Below, one piece after another: positions 1 through 6,855 of a stretch of DNA of 8,246 bases. The position numbers and the translations under genes are program-made. Source of the DNA: Noviherbaspirillum sp. (lineage in GTDB: Bacteria; Pseudomonadota; Gammaproteobacteria; Burkholderiales; Burkholderiaceae). The stretch's first letter is position 1. The number at the start of each line of letters is the position of its first letter. Location: contig JAQGLQ010000214.1 of the NCBI GenBank assembly GCA_028292785.1, positions 1 through 8,246 on the forward strand, read 5' to 3'. The notes under the pieces were generated by a model. The model did no database searches. It worked only from the letters and a program-made list of their open reading frames with translations, and had not been told where the DNA came from.

Positions 1-1065
1 ATCTCGGTCGCCGAGGGAAGCATCTTCACCCTGCTCGGGCCGAGCGGCTGCGGCAAGTCGACGCTGCTGCGCTGCATCGCCGGGCTCGAGGAGCCGGACG
101 CGGGCGCGATCGACCTGAAGAACACGCCGCTGTTCAATTCGGCGCAGCGCATCAGCGTTCCCGCCAACAAGCGGCGCATCGGCATGGTGTTCCAGTCATA
201 TGCGATCTGGCCGCACATGACGGTGTTCGACAACGTTGCATTTCCGCTCAGGGTCCCGGGCAGTAAATTCAGCAAGGCGGACATCCAAAGGGAAGTCGAA
301 CGCGCGCTCGCCATCGTGCAGCTCGACGCCTTCGCGGGGCGCCAGTCGACCAAACTTTCCGGCGGACAGCAACAGCGCCTGGCGCTGGCGCGCGCGATCG
401 TGATCAAGCCGCAACTGCTGCTGCTGGACGAACCCTTGTCCAACCTTGATGCCAAACTGCGCGAAAGCCTGCGCTTCGAACTGAAGAAGCTTCAGCGTGA
501 ACTCGGCATCACGACCATCTACGTGACCCACGACCAGAACGAGGCGCTGGCGCTGTCGGATGTCATCGCGGTCATGAAGGATGGCGAGATCCAGCAAGTC
601 GGATCGCCGCGCGAAATCTACAACCAGCCGCGCTCCAGCTTCGTGGCCGATTTCGTGGGCAGCACCAACTTCCTCGACGGCACCGTCGAGAGCATCGAGC
701 CGTCCGGCAACGTCAGGGTCATGACCGAGCTTGGCCCCATCATGTGCCAGACCGGCAAGGCTTTCCAGCGCAACGACCCGGTGCTGATCTCCTTTCGACC
801 CGAGGATGTGATCATCCACGACGACGGCCTTCCGCATTCGGGCGTGAATACCTTCGGCGGCAAGGTGACGGCGTCGATCTTCTCCGGCGATTATTCGGAG
901 GTCAGAGTCAATGTCATGGAGCGCCGGTTGAGGATCAAGGTCGCTGGCGACCGGATGATACAGAGAGGCGACGACGTTACGCTGACGATCAACCCCAACA
1001 AGACGCTGGTGGTCGAGAAGCGCGAAGCGCAGCAGGGCGAAGCGCTTGCCGCGGCGAGCGTCTGA
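1..1065 (+). CDS. ABC transporter ATP-binding protein, Fe3+/polyamine importer type (5' partial)
   Basis: This is the cytoplasmic ATPase that powers an ABC importer. The frame is open from base 1, so the true start lies upstream; 354 codons are present and only the first beta strands seem to be missing. Counting from the window edge, Walker A GPSGCGKST is at residues 13-21, the Q-loop Gln at 65 (VFQSYAIWPHM), the signature LSGGQQQR at 119-126, Walker B LLLLDEP at 139-145, the D-loop SNLD at 147-150 and the switch His at 177 (VTHDQ). All catalytic elements are intact. A C-terminal extension of about 150 residues after ADFVGSTN is the TOBE-type regulatory domain typical of the PotA/FbpC/UgpC group. 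The stop is two bases before the next start, which suggests translational coupling. No permease gene is in the window; the substrate-binding protein at 4382-5479 is the likely partner. Substrate cannot be read from the ATPase. The internal ATG at 184 is not the start, because Walker A lies upstream of it. Confidence 0.95.
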   Translation: MSVAEGSIFTLLGPSGCGKSTLLRCIAGLEEPDAGAIDLKNTPLFNSAQRISVPANKRRIGMVFQSYAIWPHMTVFDNVAFPLRVPGSKFSKADIQREVERALAIVQLDAFAGRQSTKLSGGQQQRLALARAIVIKPQLLLLDEPLSNLDAKLRESLRFELKKLQRELGITTIYVTHDQNEALALSDVIAVMKDGEIQQVGSPREIYNQPRSSFVADFVGSTNFLDGTVESIEPSGNVRVMTELGPIMCQTGKAFQRNDPVLISFRPEDVIIHDDGLPHSGVNTFGGKVTASIFSGDYSEVRVNVMERRLRIKVAGDRMIQRGDDVTLTINPNKTLVVEKREAQQGEALAAASV

Positions 1066-1067
1066 CC

Positions 1068-2243
1068 ATGGACATCCGTTTCGGAATCTGCGGGTTGGGC
1101 TTCGCCGGCGCGGTGCTGATGGCTCCTGCCATGAAGAGCCATCCGAACGCGCGGCTCGCGGCGGCCTGCGATCCCAACGACGAGGTGCGCAGGCGGTTCG
1201 GCGAGGAATACGGCATCCCCACTTTCGCGAGCCTCGATGAAATGCTCGTCCAGGGCGAACTCGACGCGGTATATATCGCGTCCCCCCACCAGTTCCACTG
1301 CGAGCATGTGCTCAAGGCCGCCGCGCGCGGCGTGCATGTCATCGTCGAAAAACCCCTGACCCTGAGTCTGGCGGATGCGGACCGCATAGTGAGCGCGGTC
1401 GACAGCGCGAAGATCCAGCTGGTGGTCGGGACGTCGCGCAGCCACGATCCGGTGATCCGCACCATGCGCAGCATCGTGCAGAGCGGCGACGTCGGCCGGG
1501 TGGCCATGGTCAACTGCATGAACTTCACCGACTGGCTGTACCGCCCGCGCCGCCCGGAAGAACTCGATGGCAGGCAGGGCGCGGGCATCGTCTTCAACCA
1601 GTTGCCGCACCAGATCGATTGCATCAAGGCGATCACCGGCCAGAACGTGGCGGCGGTGCGCGCCGTCACCGGCCGGCTGGCGTCGCAGCGTCCCGTGGAA
1701 GGCCATAGCGCCGCGCTGCTGACGCTCGACGGGGGGGCGTGCGCCACGCTGGTGTACAGCGGCTACGATCATTTCGACAGCGACGAACTGCAGTTCTGGA
1801 TCGGCGAAGGGGGCCGGCGCAAATCGCCGAACCACGGCAATGCGCGCAGGCTGCTCAAGGAACTTGACGGACGCAGCGAGGCGGAGTTCCGGCGGGTGCG
1901 CTACGGCTTCAGCGGAACCCGGGCGAAGGCGGCCGAGCCGGCCGCAGGCGAACGCAAGCAGCCGCATTTCGGATTCATTATCGCCACCTGCGAGCGCGCC
2001 GACCTCAGGCCGTCGCCGGACGGCGTGCTGATCTATGGCGACGACGGCGTGCGCGAGGTGCCGGCCATCACCGGGCGCGGAAGCTACGGGCATGGCGACA
2101 CCATCGACGAACTGATCGCCGCGGTAACCGGCGACGCCCCGGCGCTACGGGATGCGCGCTGGGGACGCGACACCGTCAGAGTGTGCCTGGCGGTGCAGGA
2201 GTCGAGCAAAACCGGAGAACAAATCGTGCTGGACAGCCTTTAG
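1068..2243 (+). CDS. Gfo/Idh/MocA-family dehydrogenase, phthalate cis-dihydrodiol dehydrogenase-like (Pht4/OphB type)
   Basis: A predicted cytoplasmic NAD(P)-dependent oxidoreductase of 391 residues, a usual length for the family. The N-terminal Rossmann fold carries GLGFAG at residues 9-14 and an acidic residue after the second strand (ACDPN, 33-37). EKP at 94-96 is the family's conserved lysine motif, and H181/D184 in HQIDC match the usual HxxD catalytic pair. The segments FTDWLYRPRRPEELD (153-167), YSGYDHFDSDE (230-240) and WIGEGGRRKSP (244-254) resemble, from memory, the 4,5-dihydroxy-4,5-dihydrophthalate dehydrogenases (Pht4, OphB), which rearomatise the cis-dihydrodiol made by phthalate dioxygenase. 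The Rieske gene next door fits that role. The start at 1068 follows the preceding stop by two bases and has no strong ribosome binding site, so coupling is likely. A longer reading from 744 would overlap the ATPase TOBE domain and is rejected. A run of seven G at 1732-1738 leaves the frame intact. The family is secure; the substrate is inferred. Confidence 0.92.
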   Translation: MDIRFGICGLGFAGAVLMAPAMKSHPNARLAAACDPNDEVRRRFGEEYGIPTFASLDEMLVQGELDAVYIASPHQFHCEHVLKAAARGVHVIVEKPLTLSLADADRIVSAVDSAKIQLVVGTSRSHDPVIRTMRSIVQSGDVGRVAMVNCMNFTDWLYRPRRPEELDGRQGAGIVFNQLPHQIDCIKAITGQNVAAVRAVTGRLASQRPVEGHSAALLTLDGGACATLVYSGYDHFDSDELQFWIGEGGRRKSPNHGNARRLLKELDGRSEAEFRRVRYGFSGTRAKAAEPAAGERKQPHFGFIIATCERADLRPSPDGVLIYGDDGVREVPAITGRGSYGHGDTIDELIAAVTGDAPALRDARWGRDTVRVCLAVQESSKTGEQIVLDSL

Positions 2244-2294
2244 GAGGTGCCTCCGGACGTGTGATTCCTTAACTTAACCGAGAGGAGTTGATCA

Positions 2295-3530
2295 ATGACA
2301 ACGCAATCCGAGAACGAGATTTTGACACGTGTGGGGCGTGGCACCCCGGCCGGCGAATTGCTGCGGCGCTACTGGCATCCGGTGGCGATGGCAGGCGATC
2401 TGACGGAAGAAGCGCCGACCAGGGCGGTCACTATTCTCGGCGAAAAGCTGGTGGTGTTCCGCTTGCCGCCGGCGGCCGGGAAGTCGCAGCCGCGCTACGG
2501 CCTGGTCGAGGAACAGTGCAACCATCGCCTGGCATCGCTGGCGTACGGCACGGTCGACAGCGAAGGCATCCGCTGCCCTTATCACGGCTGGAAGTACGAC
2601 CTCGCCGGCAATTGCGTCGAACAGCCGGCCGAGCCGCCCGACAGCAAATACAAGAACGAAATTCATCAGCAGGCCTATCCGGTGCAGAAGCTGGCCGGCA
2701 TGCTGTTTGCCTACCTGGGGCCGTTGCCGGCGCCGCTGCTGCCGCGCTGGGATGTGCTGGTGCGCGAGGATGGCAAGCGCTGGATCGACGTGCAGGACGT
2801 CATCAACTGCAACTGGCTGCAGCCCACCGAGAATTCGGTCGATCCCTCGCACGTCTACTGGCTGCACGGCTTTAACAATCCGAACAGCCGTCCGCGCGGC
2901 GAGTACCGCGAGAAGCACGATTTCATCAAGTTCAGGTACGGCATCGTCAAGCGCCGCACCACGCTGCCAAAGGAGCCCGGCGAGCGCGCCTGGGTGGAAG
3001 AGCATCCGCTGATCTTCCCGTCGAGCCTGCGCAACCTGCGCTACAACAACCAGGACCTCGACGCTACCGAAACATGGAAGGAGGGCCTGGTCGCGCGCCA
3101 CTACATCGAATTCCGGGTGCCAGTCGACGATGCCCACACGCAGGTCTACCACGTCAATTTCACGCCGTCGGAAACCGAGCGTTCTCCGGCCGACGTCGAT
3201 CCTCCCTACGAATTCCATCCGGTCAGGGATGCGAACGGCAACTACTACATGGACCGGGTGTGGGTGCAGGACGTCATGGCGTGGGAAACCCAGGGCGCGA
3301 TCACCGACCGTTCGCGCGAGCACCTGGGCGCGGCCGACCGCGGCATCGTGGTATTTCGCAAATTGCTGAGGGAGCAGATCGAAGTCGTGCGCAACGGCGG
3401 CGAGCCGATCGGCGTGATCCGCGATCCGAAGGAGAACGAATCGCTCGATCTCGGCGTGATCAACGAGCGCTATGGCCTGATGCGCTCGGAAACCCAGGAA
3501 GTGCGCGAGCAGGCGAAGGAGGAGGCATGA
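2295..3530 (+). CDS. Rieske non-heme iron oxygenase, phthalate dioxygenase-type alpha subunit (copy 1)
   Basis: The catalytic oxygenase component (411 residues) of a ring-hydroxylating or O-demethylating system. It takes electrons from a separate reductase to activate O2 at a mononuclear iron. The Rieske [2Fe-2S] ligands are visible as C75-x-H77 (QCNHR) and C94-x2-H97 (CPYHGWKYD). The mononuclear iron site is D183-x2-H186-x4-H191 (DPSHVYWLH), with D183 as the electron-transfer bridge. D326 in QDVMAWETQG is the best candidate for the third iron ligand by position. ITDRSREHL (336-344) is a C-terminal signature shared with the second oxygenase. The opening ENEILTRVGRGTPAGELLRRYWHP is typical of the phthalate 4,5-dioxygenase/vanillate demethylase class, whose alpha subunits work without a beta subunit. 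The start is supported by AGGAG at 2283-2287, seven bases upstream. The 51-base gap before it is the first loose junction in the operon. The stop overlaps the next start as ATGA. Substrate is unproven; a phthalate-like acid is suggested by the preceding dehydrogenase. Confidence 0.95.
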   Translation: MTTQSENEILTRVGRGTPAGELLRRYWHPVAMAGDLTEEAPTRAVTILGEKLVVFRLPPAAGKSQPRYGLVEEQCNHRLASLAYGTVDSEGIRCPYHGWKYDLAGNCVEQPAEPPDSKYKNEIHQQAYPVQKLAGMLFAYLGPLPAPLLPRWDVLVREDGKRWIDVQDVINCNWLQPTENSVDPSHVYWLHGFNNPNSRPRGEYREKHDFIKFRYGIVKRRTTLPKEPGERAWVEEHPLIFPSSLRNLRYNNQDLDATETWKEGLVARHYIEFRVPVDDAHTQVYHVNFTPSETERSPADVDPPYEFHPVRDANGNYYMDRVWVQDVMAWETQGAITDRSREHLGAADRGIVVFRKLLREQIEVVRNGGEPIGVIRDPKENESLDLGVINERYGLMRSETQEVREQAKEEA

Positions 3531-4270
3531 GCGGTACGGCGGTCGACCTGACCGAACTGCGCGAAAGAGTGGCGAAGGCATGCCGTGTGCTCGGCAAGCT
3601 CGACCTGACCAATCATATTCTTGGCCATGTGAGCATGCGCGTGCCCGGCACGGACACCGTGCTGATCCGGGCGCGCGGCCCGGCCCAGTCGGGCGTACGC
3701 TTCACCAAAGCGAAGGATGTCATCACGGTCGACCTCAACGGGCGGAAGGTCGAGGGTACGGCGGGACTCGATGCGCCGAACGAAGTCTTCATCCACACCT
3801 GGCTCTACCGCACGCGGCCCGAGGTCAATGCCGTGCTGCATGCGCATCCGGCGACCACGGTGCTGTTCACCTGCTGCGACAAGCCGCTGCTGCCACTGTA
3901 CGGCGCCTACGATCCGGGCAGCCTGCGGCTGGTGCGCGATGGTATTCCGATGTTTCCGCGCAGCGTGCTGGTGGCCGACGATGCGATCGGAGAAGAGTTC
4001 GCCGCCACCTTCAAGCAGGGGCGGGCCTGTCTGATGTATGGCCACGGCATTACGACTTGCGGCGCGAGTCCAGAGGAAGTGACGCTGACCGCCATCTCGC
4101 TGAACAACCTGGCTGAAATGAATTATCGCGCCCATGTGCTGGGCGGAGCAAAAGCGATCCCGCCGGAGGATATGGAAGCCTTGTCGAACCTGGCCGAGAA
4201 TCGCGGCAAGGAAGCGCGCGATACGCCCATATGGCGCTATTACTGCGAACTGCTGGGCGAAGAACCGTAA
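3527..4270 (+). CDS. Class II aldolase/adducin-family protein, possible dihydroxyphthalate-type decarboxylase
   Basis: A 247-residue protein with the zinc-dependent class II aldolase fold. Its metal ligands are visible as H105 and H107 (LHAHPATT) and H173 (YGHGITT). E86 in NEVFIHTWLY sits where the family's acid/base glutamate lies, although the usual SSE is replaced by PNE. Family members cleave sugar phosphates, but several in aromatic catabolism act as decarboxylases or hydro-lyases; the 3,4-dihydroxyphthalate decarboxylase PhtC of Gram-positive phthalate pathways belongs here, as far as I recall. Lying directly after a Rieske oxygenase and a Pht4-like dehydrogenase, decarboxylation of a dihydroxylated aromatic diacid is the most economical role, but this is inference. 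The ATG overlaps the previous stop (ATGA), with GGAGG at 3521-3525 inside the end of the upstream gene, so the pair is tightly coupled. A longer in-frame reading from 3074 is an out-of-frame shadow of the oxygenase. Confidence 0.93.
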   Translation: MSGTAVDLTELRERVAKACRVLGKLDLTNHILGHVSMRVPGTDTVLIRARGPAQSGVRFTKAKDVITVDLNGRKVEGTAGLDAPNEVFIHTWLYRTRPEVNAVLHAHPATTVLFTCCDKPLLPLYGAYDPGSLRLVRDGIPMFPRSVLVADDAIGEEFAATFKQGRACLMYGHGITTCGASPEEVTLTAISLNNLAEMNYRAHVLGGAKAIPPEDMEALSNLAENRGKEARDTPIWRYYCELLGEEP

Positions 4271-4303
4271 GGAAAGTGCCGCTCCAGCGATAGAAGCGCT
4301 CGC

Positions 4304-4369
4304 GAGGACCTGCACACCATGAGTTGGGCCGCCTGGATAACGATGACAGGCACTAAAGCCGATAAATAA
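4304..4369 (+). other. Possible 16-codon leader ORF before the binding-protein gene
   Basis: Within the 111-base gap, an ATG at 4319 opens a short frame encoding MSWAAWITMTGTKADK and stopping at TAA 4367-4369. A modest GAGGA (4304-4308) lies 10 bases upstream. The stop codon shares bases with the AAGGAG (4368-4373) that serves the binding-protein gene, so a ribosome finishing here would sit on that site. Two of the first six codons are Trp. There is no homology evidence, and an ORF this short can arise by chance, so it is listed as a candidate only. Confidence 0.2.
4331..4351. repeat. Short inverted repeat GCCTG-N11-CAGGC
   Basis: Perfect 5-base arms (4331-4335 and 4347-4351) are separated by 11 bases. 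The element lies about 30 bases upstream of the binding-protein start, inside the candidate leader ORF. It could be a weak operator dyad or a small hairpin. There is no following T tract, so it is not an intrinsic terminator. It is short enough to be a chance occurrence. Confidence 0.25.
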
Positions 4370-4373
4370 GGAG
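4368..4373 (+). promoter_or_regulatory. Ribosome binding site AAGGAG that decides the binding-protein start
   Basis: AAGGAG is a strong Shine-Dalgarno match. Two ATG codons follow in frame, at 4376 and 4382 (ATGACCATG). The first is only 2 bases from the motif, too close for efficient initiation; the second has an 8-base spacer, which is near optimal. The start at 4382 is therefore preferred. Confidence 0.75.
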
Positions 4374-4381
4374 ACATGACC

Positions 4382-5479
4382 ATGCAGCCGAAATCGAATT
4401 GGATGAAGTTTTTGATACTGGCCACGATGGCGCTGTCCGCCGGACAGGCAAGCGCGCAGGCCGCCGGATCGACCCCTCTGCCGGCTGACTGGCAGCAGAC
4501 AGTCGAACGCGCGAACAAGGAAGGCAAGCTGATCCTGTTCGGGCAGGCCAACAACAATTATCGCACCAAGATCATCGCCGGCTTCAACAAGCAATACCCA
4601 AATATCAGGGTCGAGTACCGTGCCGGCACCAAGAATGCCGATCTTCTTTCGAAGATCGTGTCGGAAAAGCGGGCCGGCGTGCATGAAGTCGATTTGCTAC
4701 TGTGGGGCGCCAGCTCGACCTATGGCGATCTTCTTCCGATGGGCTACGTCGTGCCGGTCAAGGACATCCTCGTGCTGCCCGAACTGAAAGATCCCACCAA
4801 GTGGGTCGGCGGCAAGCTCCAGTATGCCGACAAAGAAGAAAAACATGTGGCGGCCTACGCCCAGTTCATCGGCAAGGAGTTTCTTGTCAACACCAAGATG
4901 GTCGATGTCTCCAAGATGAAAAGCTATGAAGACCTGTTCGATCCCAAGCTCGCCGGCAAGATCGTAGTGGCCCATCCCAAGGACGTCGGCCAGGCTCAGT
5001 ATTCCTTCGGCTTCTTCTACTTTTATTACGGCGAGGAGTTTTTCAAGAAGCTGGCGGCGCAAAAGCCGGTGGTAGTGAAGGACGTCAAGCAGCTGATCGA
5101 ATGGGTGGCGCACGGCAAGTACGCCATAGGCATCGGTCCCGGCAACCAGGCGGCGTTTCAGGAACTGGTGGATGCCGGTATCCCGGTCGAGGGCATGGTG
5201 CTGAAAGAAGGCGGCTACTATTCGCCCGGCTACAACAACGTCTCGCTGATGAACAAGGCGCCGCATCCGAATGCGGCCAAGGTGTTCGCCAACTGGCTGT
5301 TCACCAAGGAAGGCCAGGAAGTGGTGATCAGTGCGCTCGGCGGCAGCTCGGTGCGCACCGACGTGTCCAGTCCGCTGGTGCTCGACAAGGACAAGAAGTG
5401 GTTTGCGCCGCACCTGGAATCCAGCGATCCGATCCGGGACAAGGCGATCGAGGCGTTCAACAAGTACATCCCGCAATAA
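4382..5479 (+). CDS. Periplasmic substrate-binding protein of an ABC importer (AfuA/FbpA type, COG1840)
   Basis: The secreted receptor of an ABC uptake system, 365 residues from the preferred start. A Sec signal peptide is clear: basic residues K4 and K9, hydrophobic FLILATMALSA (10-20), and a predicted cleavage after ASA at 23-25. The mature part has the two-lobe type 2 binding-protein pattern: GKLILFGQANNNYRTKII near the start, KYAIGIGPGNQAAFQEL in the middle, and NAAKVFANWLFTKEGQEV near the C terminus, a hallmark of this group. The paired Tyr ligands of true ferric-binding proteins would be expected before the GYNNVSLMN strand, and I do not see them there. The YY in GGYYSPGYNNV is differently placed, so an organic ligand is more likely than iron. 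The related ATPase at 1-1065 makes this its probable partner, although three catabolic genes separate them. It lies 111 bases after the aldolase gene, the widest gap in the window, so it may have its own control. An alternative start at 4376 adds two residues. Confidence 0.93.
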   Translation: MQPKSNWMKFLILATMALSAGQASAQAAGSTPLPADWQQTVERANKEGKLILFGQANNNYRTKIIAGFNKQYPNIRVEYRAGTKNADLLSKIVSEKRAGVHEVDLLLWGASSTYGDLLPMGYVVPVKDILVLPELKDPTKWVGGKLQYADKEEKHVAAYAQFIGKEFLVNTKMVDVSKMKSYEDLFDPKLAGKIVVAHPKDVGQAQYSFGFFYFYYGEEFFKKLAAQKPVVVKDVKQLIEWVAHGKYAIGIGPGNQAAFQELVDAGIPVEGMVLKEGGYYSPGYNNVSLMNKAPHPNAAKVFANWLFTKEGQEVVISALGGSSVRTDVSSPLVLDKDKKWFAPHLESSDPIRDKAIEAFNKYIPQ

Positions 5480-5506
5480 GAACCAACCGGACGAAGGGAT
5501 CGGGAT

Positions 5507-6847
5507 ATGTCTCCTGAAGATAATGAAATGCTGACCCATGTGGGTGCCGGCACCCCGATGGGCGAGCTGTTCCGCCGCTTCTGGCTGCCTGCCATATTGT
5601 CATCGGAAATGCCGGAGCCCGATGCGCCGCCGAAGCGCCTGCGGCTTCTGGGCGAGGACCTGGTCGCGTTCCGCGACAGCGCCGGACGCGTCGGCATTCT
5701 CGAAGCCTACTGCGCGCACAAGCTGGCGCCGCTGTACAACGGCCGCAACGAAGACGGCGGATTGCGCTGCGTGTACCACGGCTGGAAATTCGATAGCGCC
5801 GGCCAGTGCGTCGATATTCCGAACCTGCCGCCCACCTTCAATATCGCCGGGCTGAAGCAGAAGGCCGGGCTCAAGGCCTACCCGACGCGCGAGGCGGGCG
5901 GCATGATCTGGATCTACATGGGCCCCGCGGACCGCAGGCCGGAGCTGCCGAACTTCGAGTGGACGCGGGTGCCGCCGGATCATCGGCACGTGGGCCGCTG
6001 GCTACAGCGCAGCAACTGGGCGCAAGGCATGGAAGGCGAGATCGATACCTCGCACATCAGCTTCCTGCACCGGGAATTCGTGCCGCGGCCGCAAGTCAAG
6101 GGACACGTGAACGTCACCGCCCACACGCCCCCCGGTTCGAAGGAAGACGGCGCGCCGGTGATCACGCTGAAGGAGACCGGCTACGGCTTCGTGTACGGCG
6201 CGCGGCGCAACAATGATTCCGGCAACTTCTACTGGCGCGTGACCCAGTGGTTCGTGCCGATGTACAGCATGATCCCGAACGGTGAATATCCGCGCTCCGG
6301 CCGCGCCTGGGTGCCGGTCGACGACCATCATGTGATGGTCTTCAATTACACCTATCGCGCCGACCGCGCCTTCACGCCGGACGAGGTGGCGTATCTGGAT
6401 GCCGGCCCGTCGTTTCCGCCGCCGCGGGAATACGGCGCGCATGAAATGCCCGACGGCTACGTGATCGACACCTATCTGCCGCTGGCGCGCAGGAGCAACG
6501 ACTACCAACTCGACCGCGAGCGCCAGAAAACCAGGAATTTCTCGGGCATCGGCGTCGTCACCGACCAGGACCGCGCGCTGCAGGAAAACATGAAGAGCAT
6601 TCCCGGGCTCGGGCCGGGCCGGATCGTCGACCGTTCGCGCGAAATGCTGGTGCCCTCCGACCTGCCGGTCATCACCGCCCGGCGCATCGTGCTGAACATG
6701 GCCAGGGACCTGCAGAAGGGCATCGAACCGATGCAGCCAGGGAACGGCGAGTTGTATAACGTCCTGTCGATGTCGGCGTTGTCGCCCGAGAAGGAATTCG
6801 ATGAATTCCTGGAGGCGCGCGCCGAGCAGGCGCGGCCGATCGTATAG
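5507..6847 (+). CDS. Rieske non-heme iron oxygenase, phthalate dioxygenase-type alpha subunit (copy 2)
   Basis: A second catalytic oxygenase (446 residues), distinct from the one at 2295. Rieske ligands are C69-x-H71 (YCAHK) and C88-x2-H91 (CVYHGWKFD). The mononuclear iron site is D180-x2-H183-x4-H188 (DTSHISFLH), with D355 in TDQDRALQENM as the likely third ligand. VDRSREML (374-381) matches the signature in copy 1. The start region DNEMLTHVGAGTPMGELFRRFWLP is that of phthalate 4,5-dioxygenase (Pht3/OphA2)-like proteins, and the length is closer to those (about 440) than copy 1 is. The usual Arg of CxHR is Lys here. The ATG at 5507 follows the binding-protein stop by 27 bases; AAGGG at 5494-5498 is a fair ribosome binding site, and an in-frame ATG at 5528 is a less likely alternative. 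No ferredoxin or flavin reductase is adjacent. It could be a dioxygenase, monooxygenase or O-demethylase; the sequence does not decide. Confidence 0.95.
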   Translation: MSPEDNEMLTHVGAGTPMGELFRRFWLPAILSSEMPEPDAPPKRLRLLGEDLVAFRDSAGRVGILEAYCAHKLAPLYNGRNEDGGLRCVYHGWKFDSAGQCVDIPNLPPTFNIAGLKQKAGLKAYPTREAGGMIWIYMGPADRRPELPNFEWTRVPPDHRHVGRWLQRSNWAQGMEGEIDTSHISFLHREFVPRPQVKGHVNVTAHTPPGSKEDGAPVITLKETGYGFVYGARRNNDSGNFYWRVTQWFVPMYSMIPNGEYPRSGRAWVPVDDHHVMVFNYTYRADRAFTPDEVAYLDAGPSFPPPREYGAHEMPDGYVIDTYLPLARRSNDYQLDRERQKTRNFSGIGVVTDQDRALQENMKSIPGLGPGRIVDRSREMLVPSDLPVITARRIVLNMARDLQKGIEPMQPGNGELYNVLSMSALSPEKEFDEFLEARAEQARPIV

Positions 6848-6855
6848 GCCCGATC

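Noticed and set aside
1732..1738. Run of seven G in the dehydrogenase, considered as a frameshift or phase-variable tract
   Set aside because: The reading frame continues through it with family-like sequence (DGGACATLVYSGY) to the normal end.
891..2093. 400-codon open frame on the minus strand opposite the dehydrogenase
   Set aside because: The plus-strand frame has clear family motifs. The antisense product is Arg/His/Ala-rich with no recognisable domain, as expected for a shadow frame in GC-rich DNA.
2243..2254. GGAGG-TG-CCTCC inverted repeat at the dehydrogenase stop, considered as a terminator
   Set aside because: The realistic stem is only 4 base pairs and no T tract follows; transcription probably continues into the oxygenase gene.
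2269..2278. Direct repeat TTAACTTAAC ahead of the first oxygenase, considered as promoter or operator
   Set aside because: It is too short and isolated, with no partner -35/-10 element I can support.
2292..3581. 429-codon open frame on the minus strand opposite the first oxygenase
   Set aside because: It mirrors a gene with complete Rieske and iron-site ligands, shows no motif of its own and lacks a supported start.
3470..4684. 404-codon minus-strand frame spanning the aldolase gene and the gap
   Set aside because: It crosses an operon junction and two real genes, has low-complexity composition and no recognisable domain.
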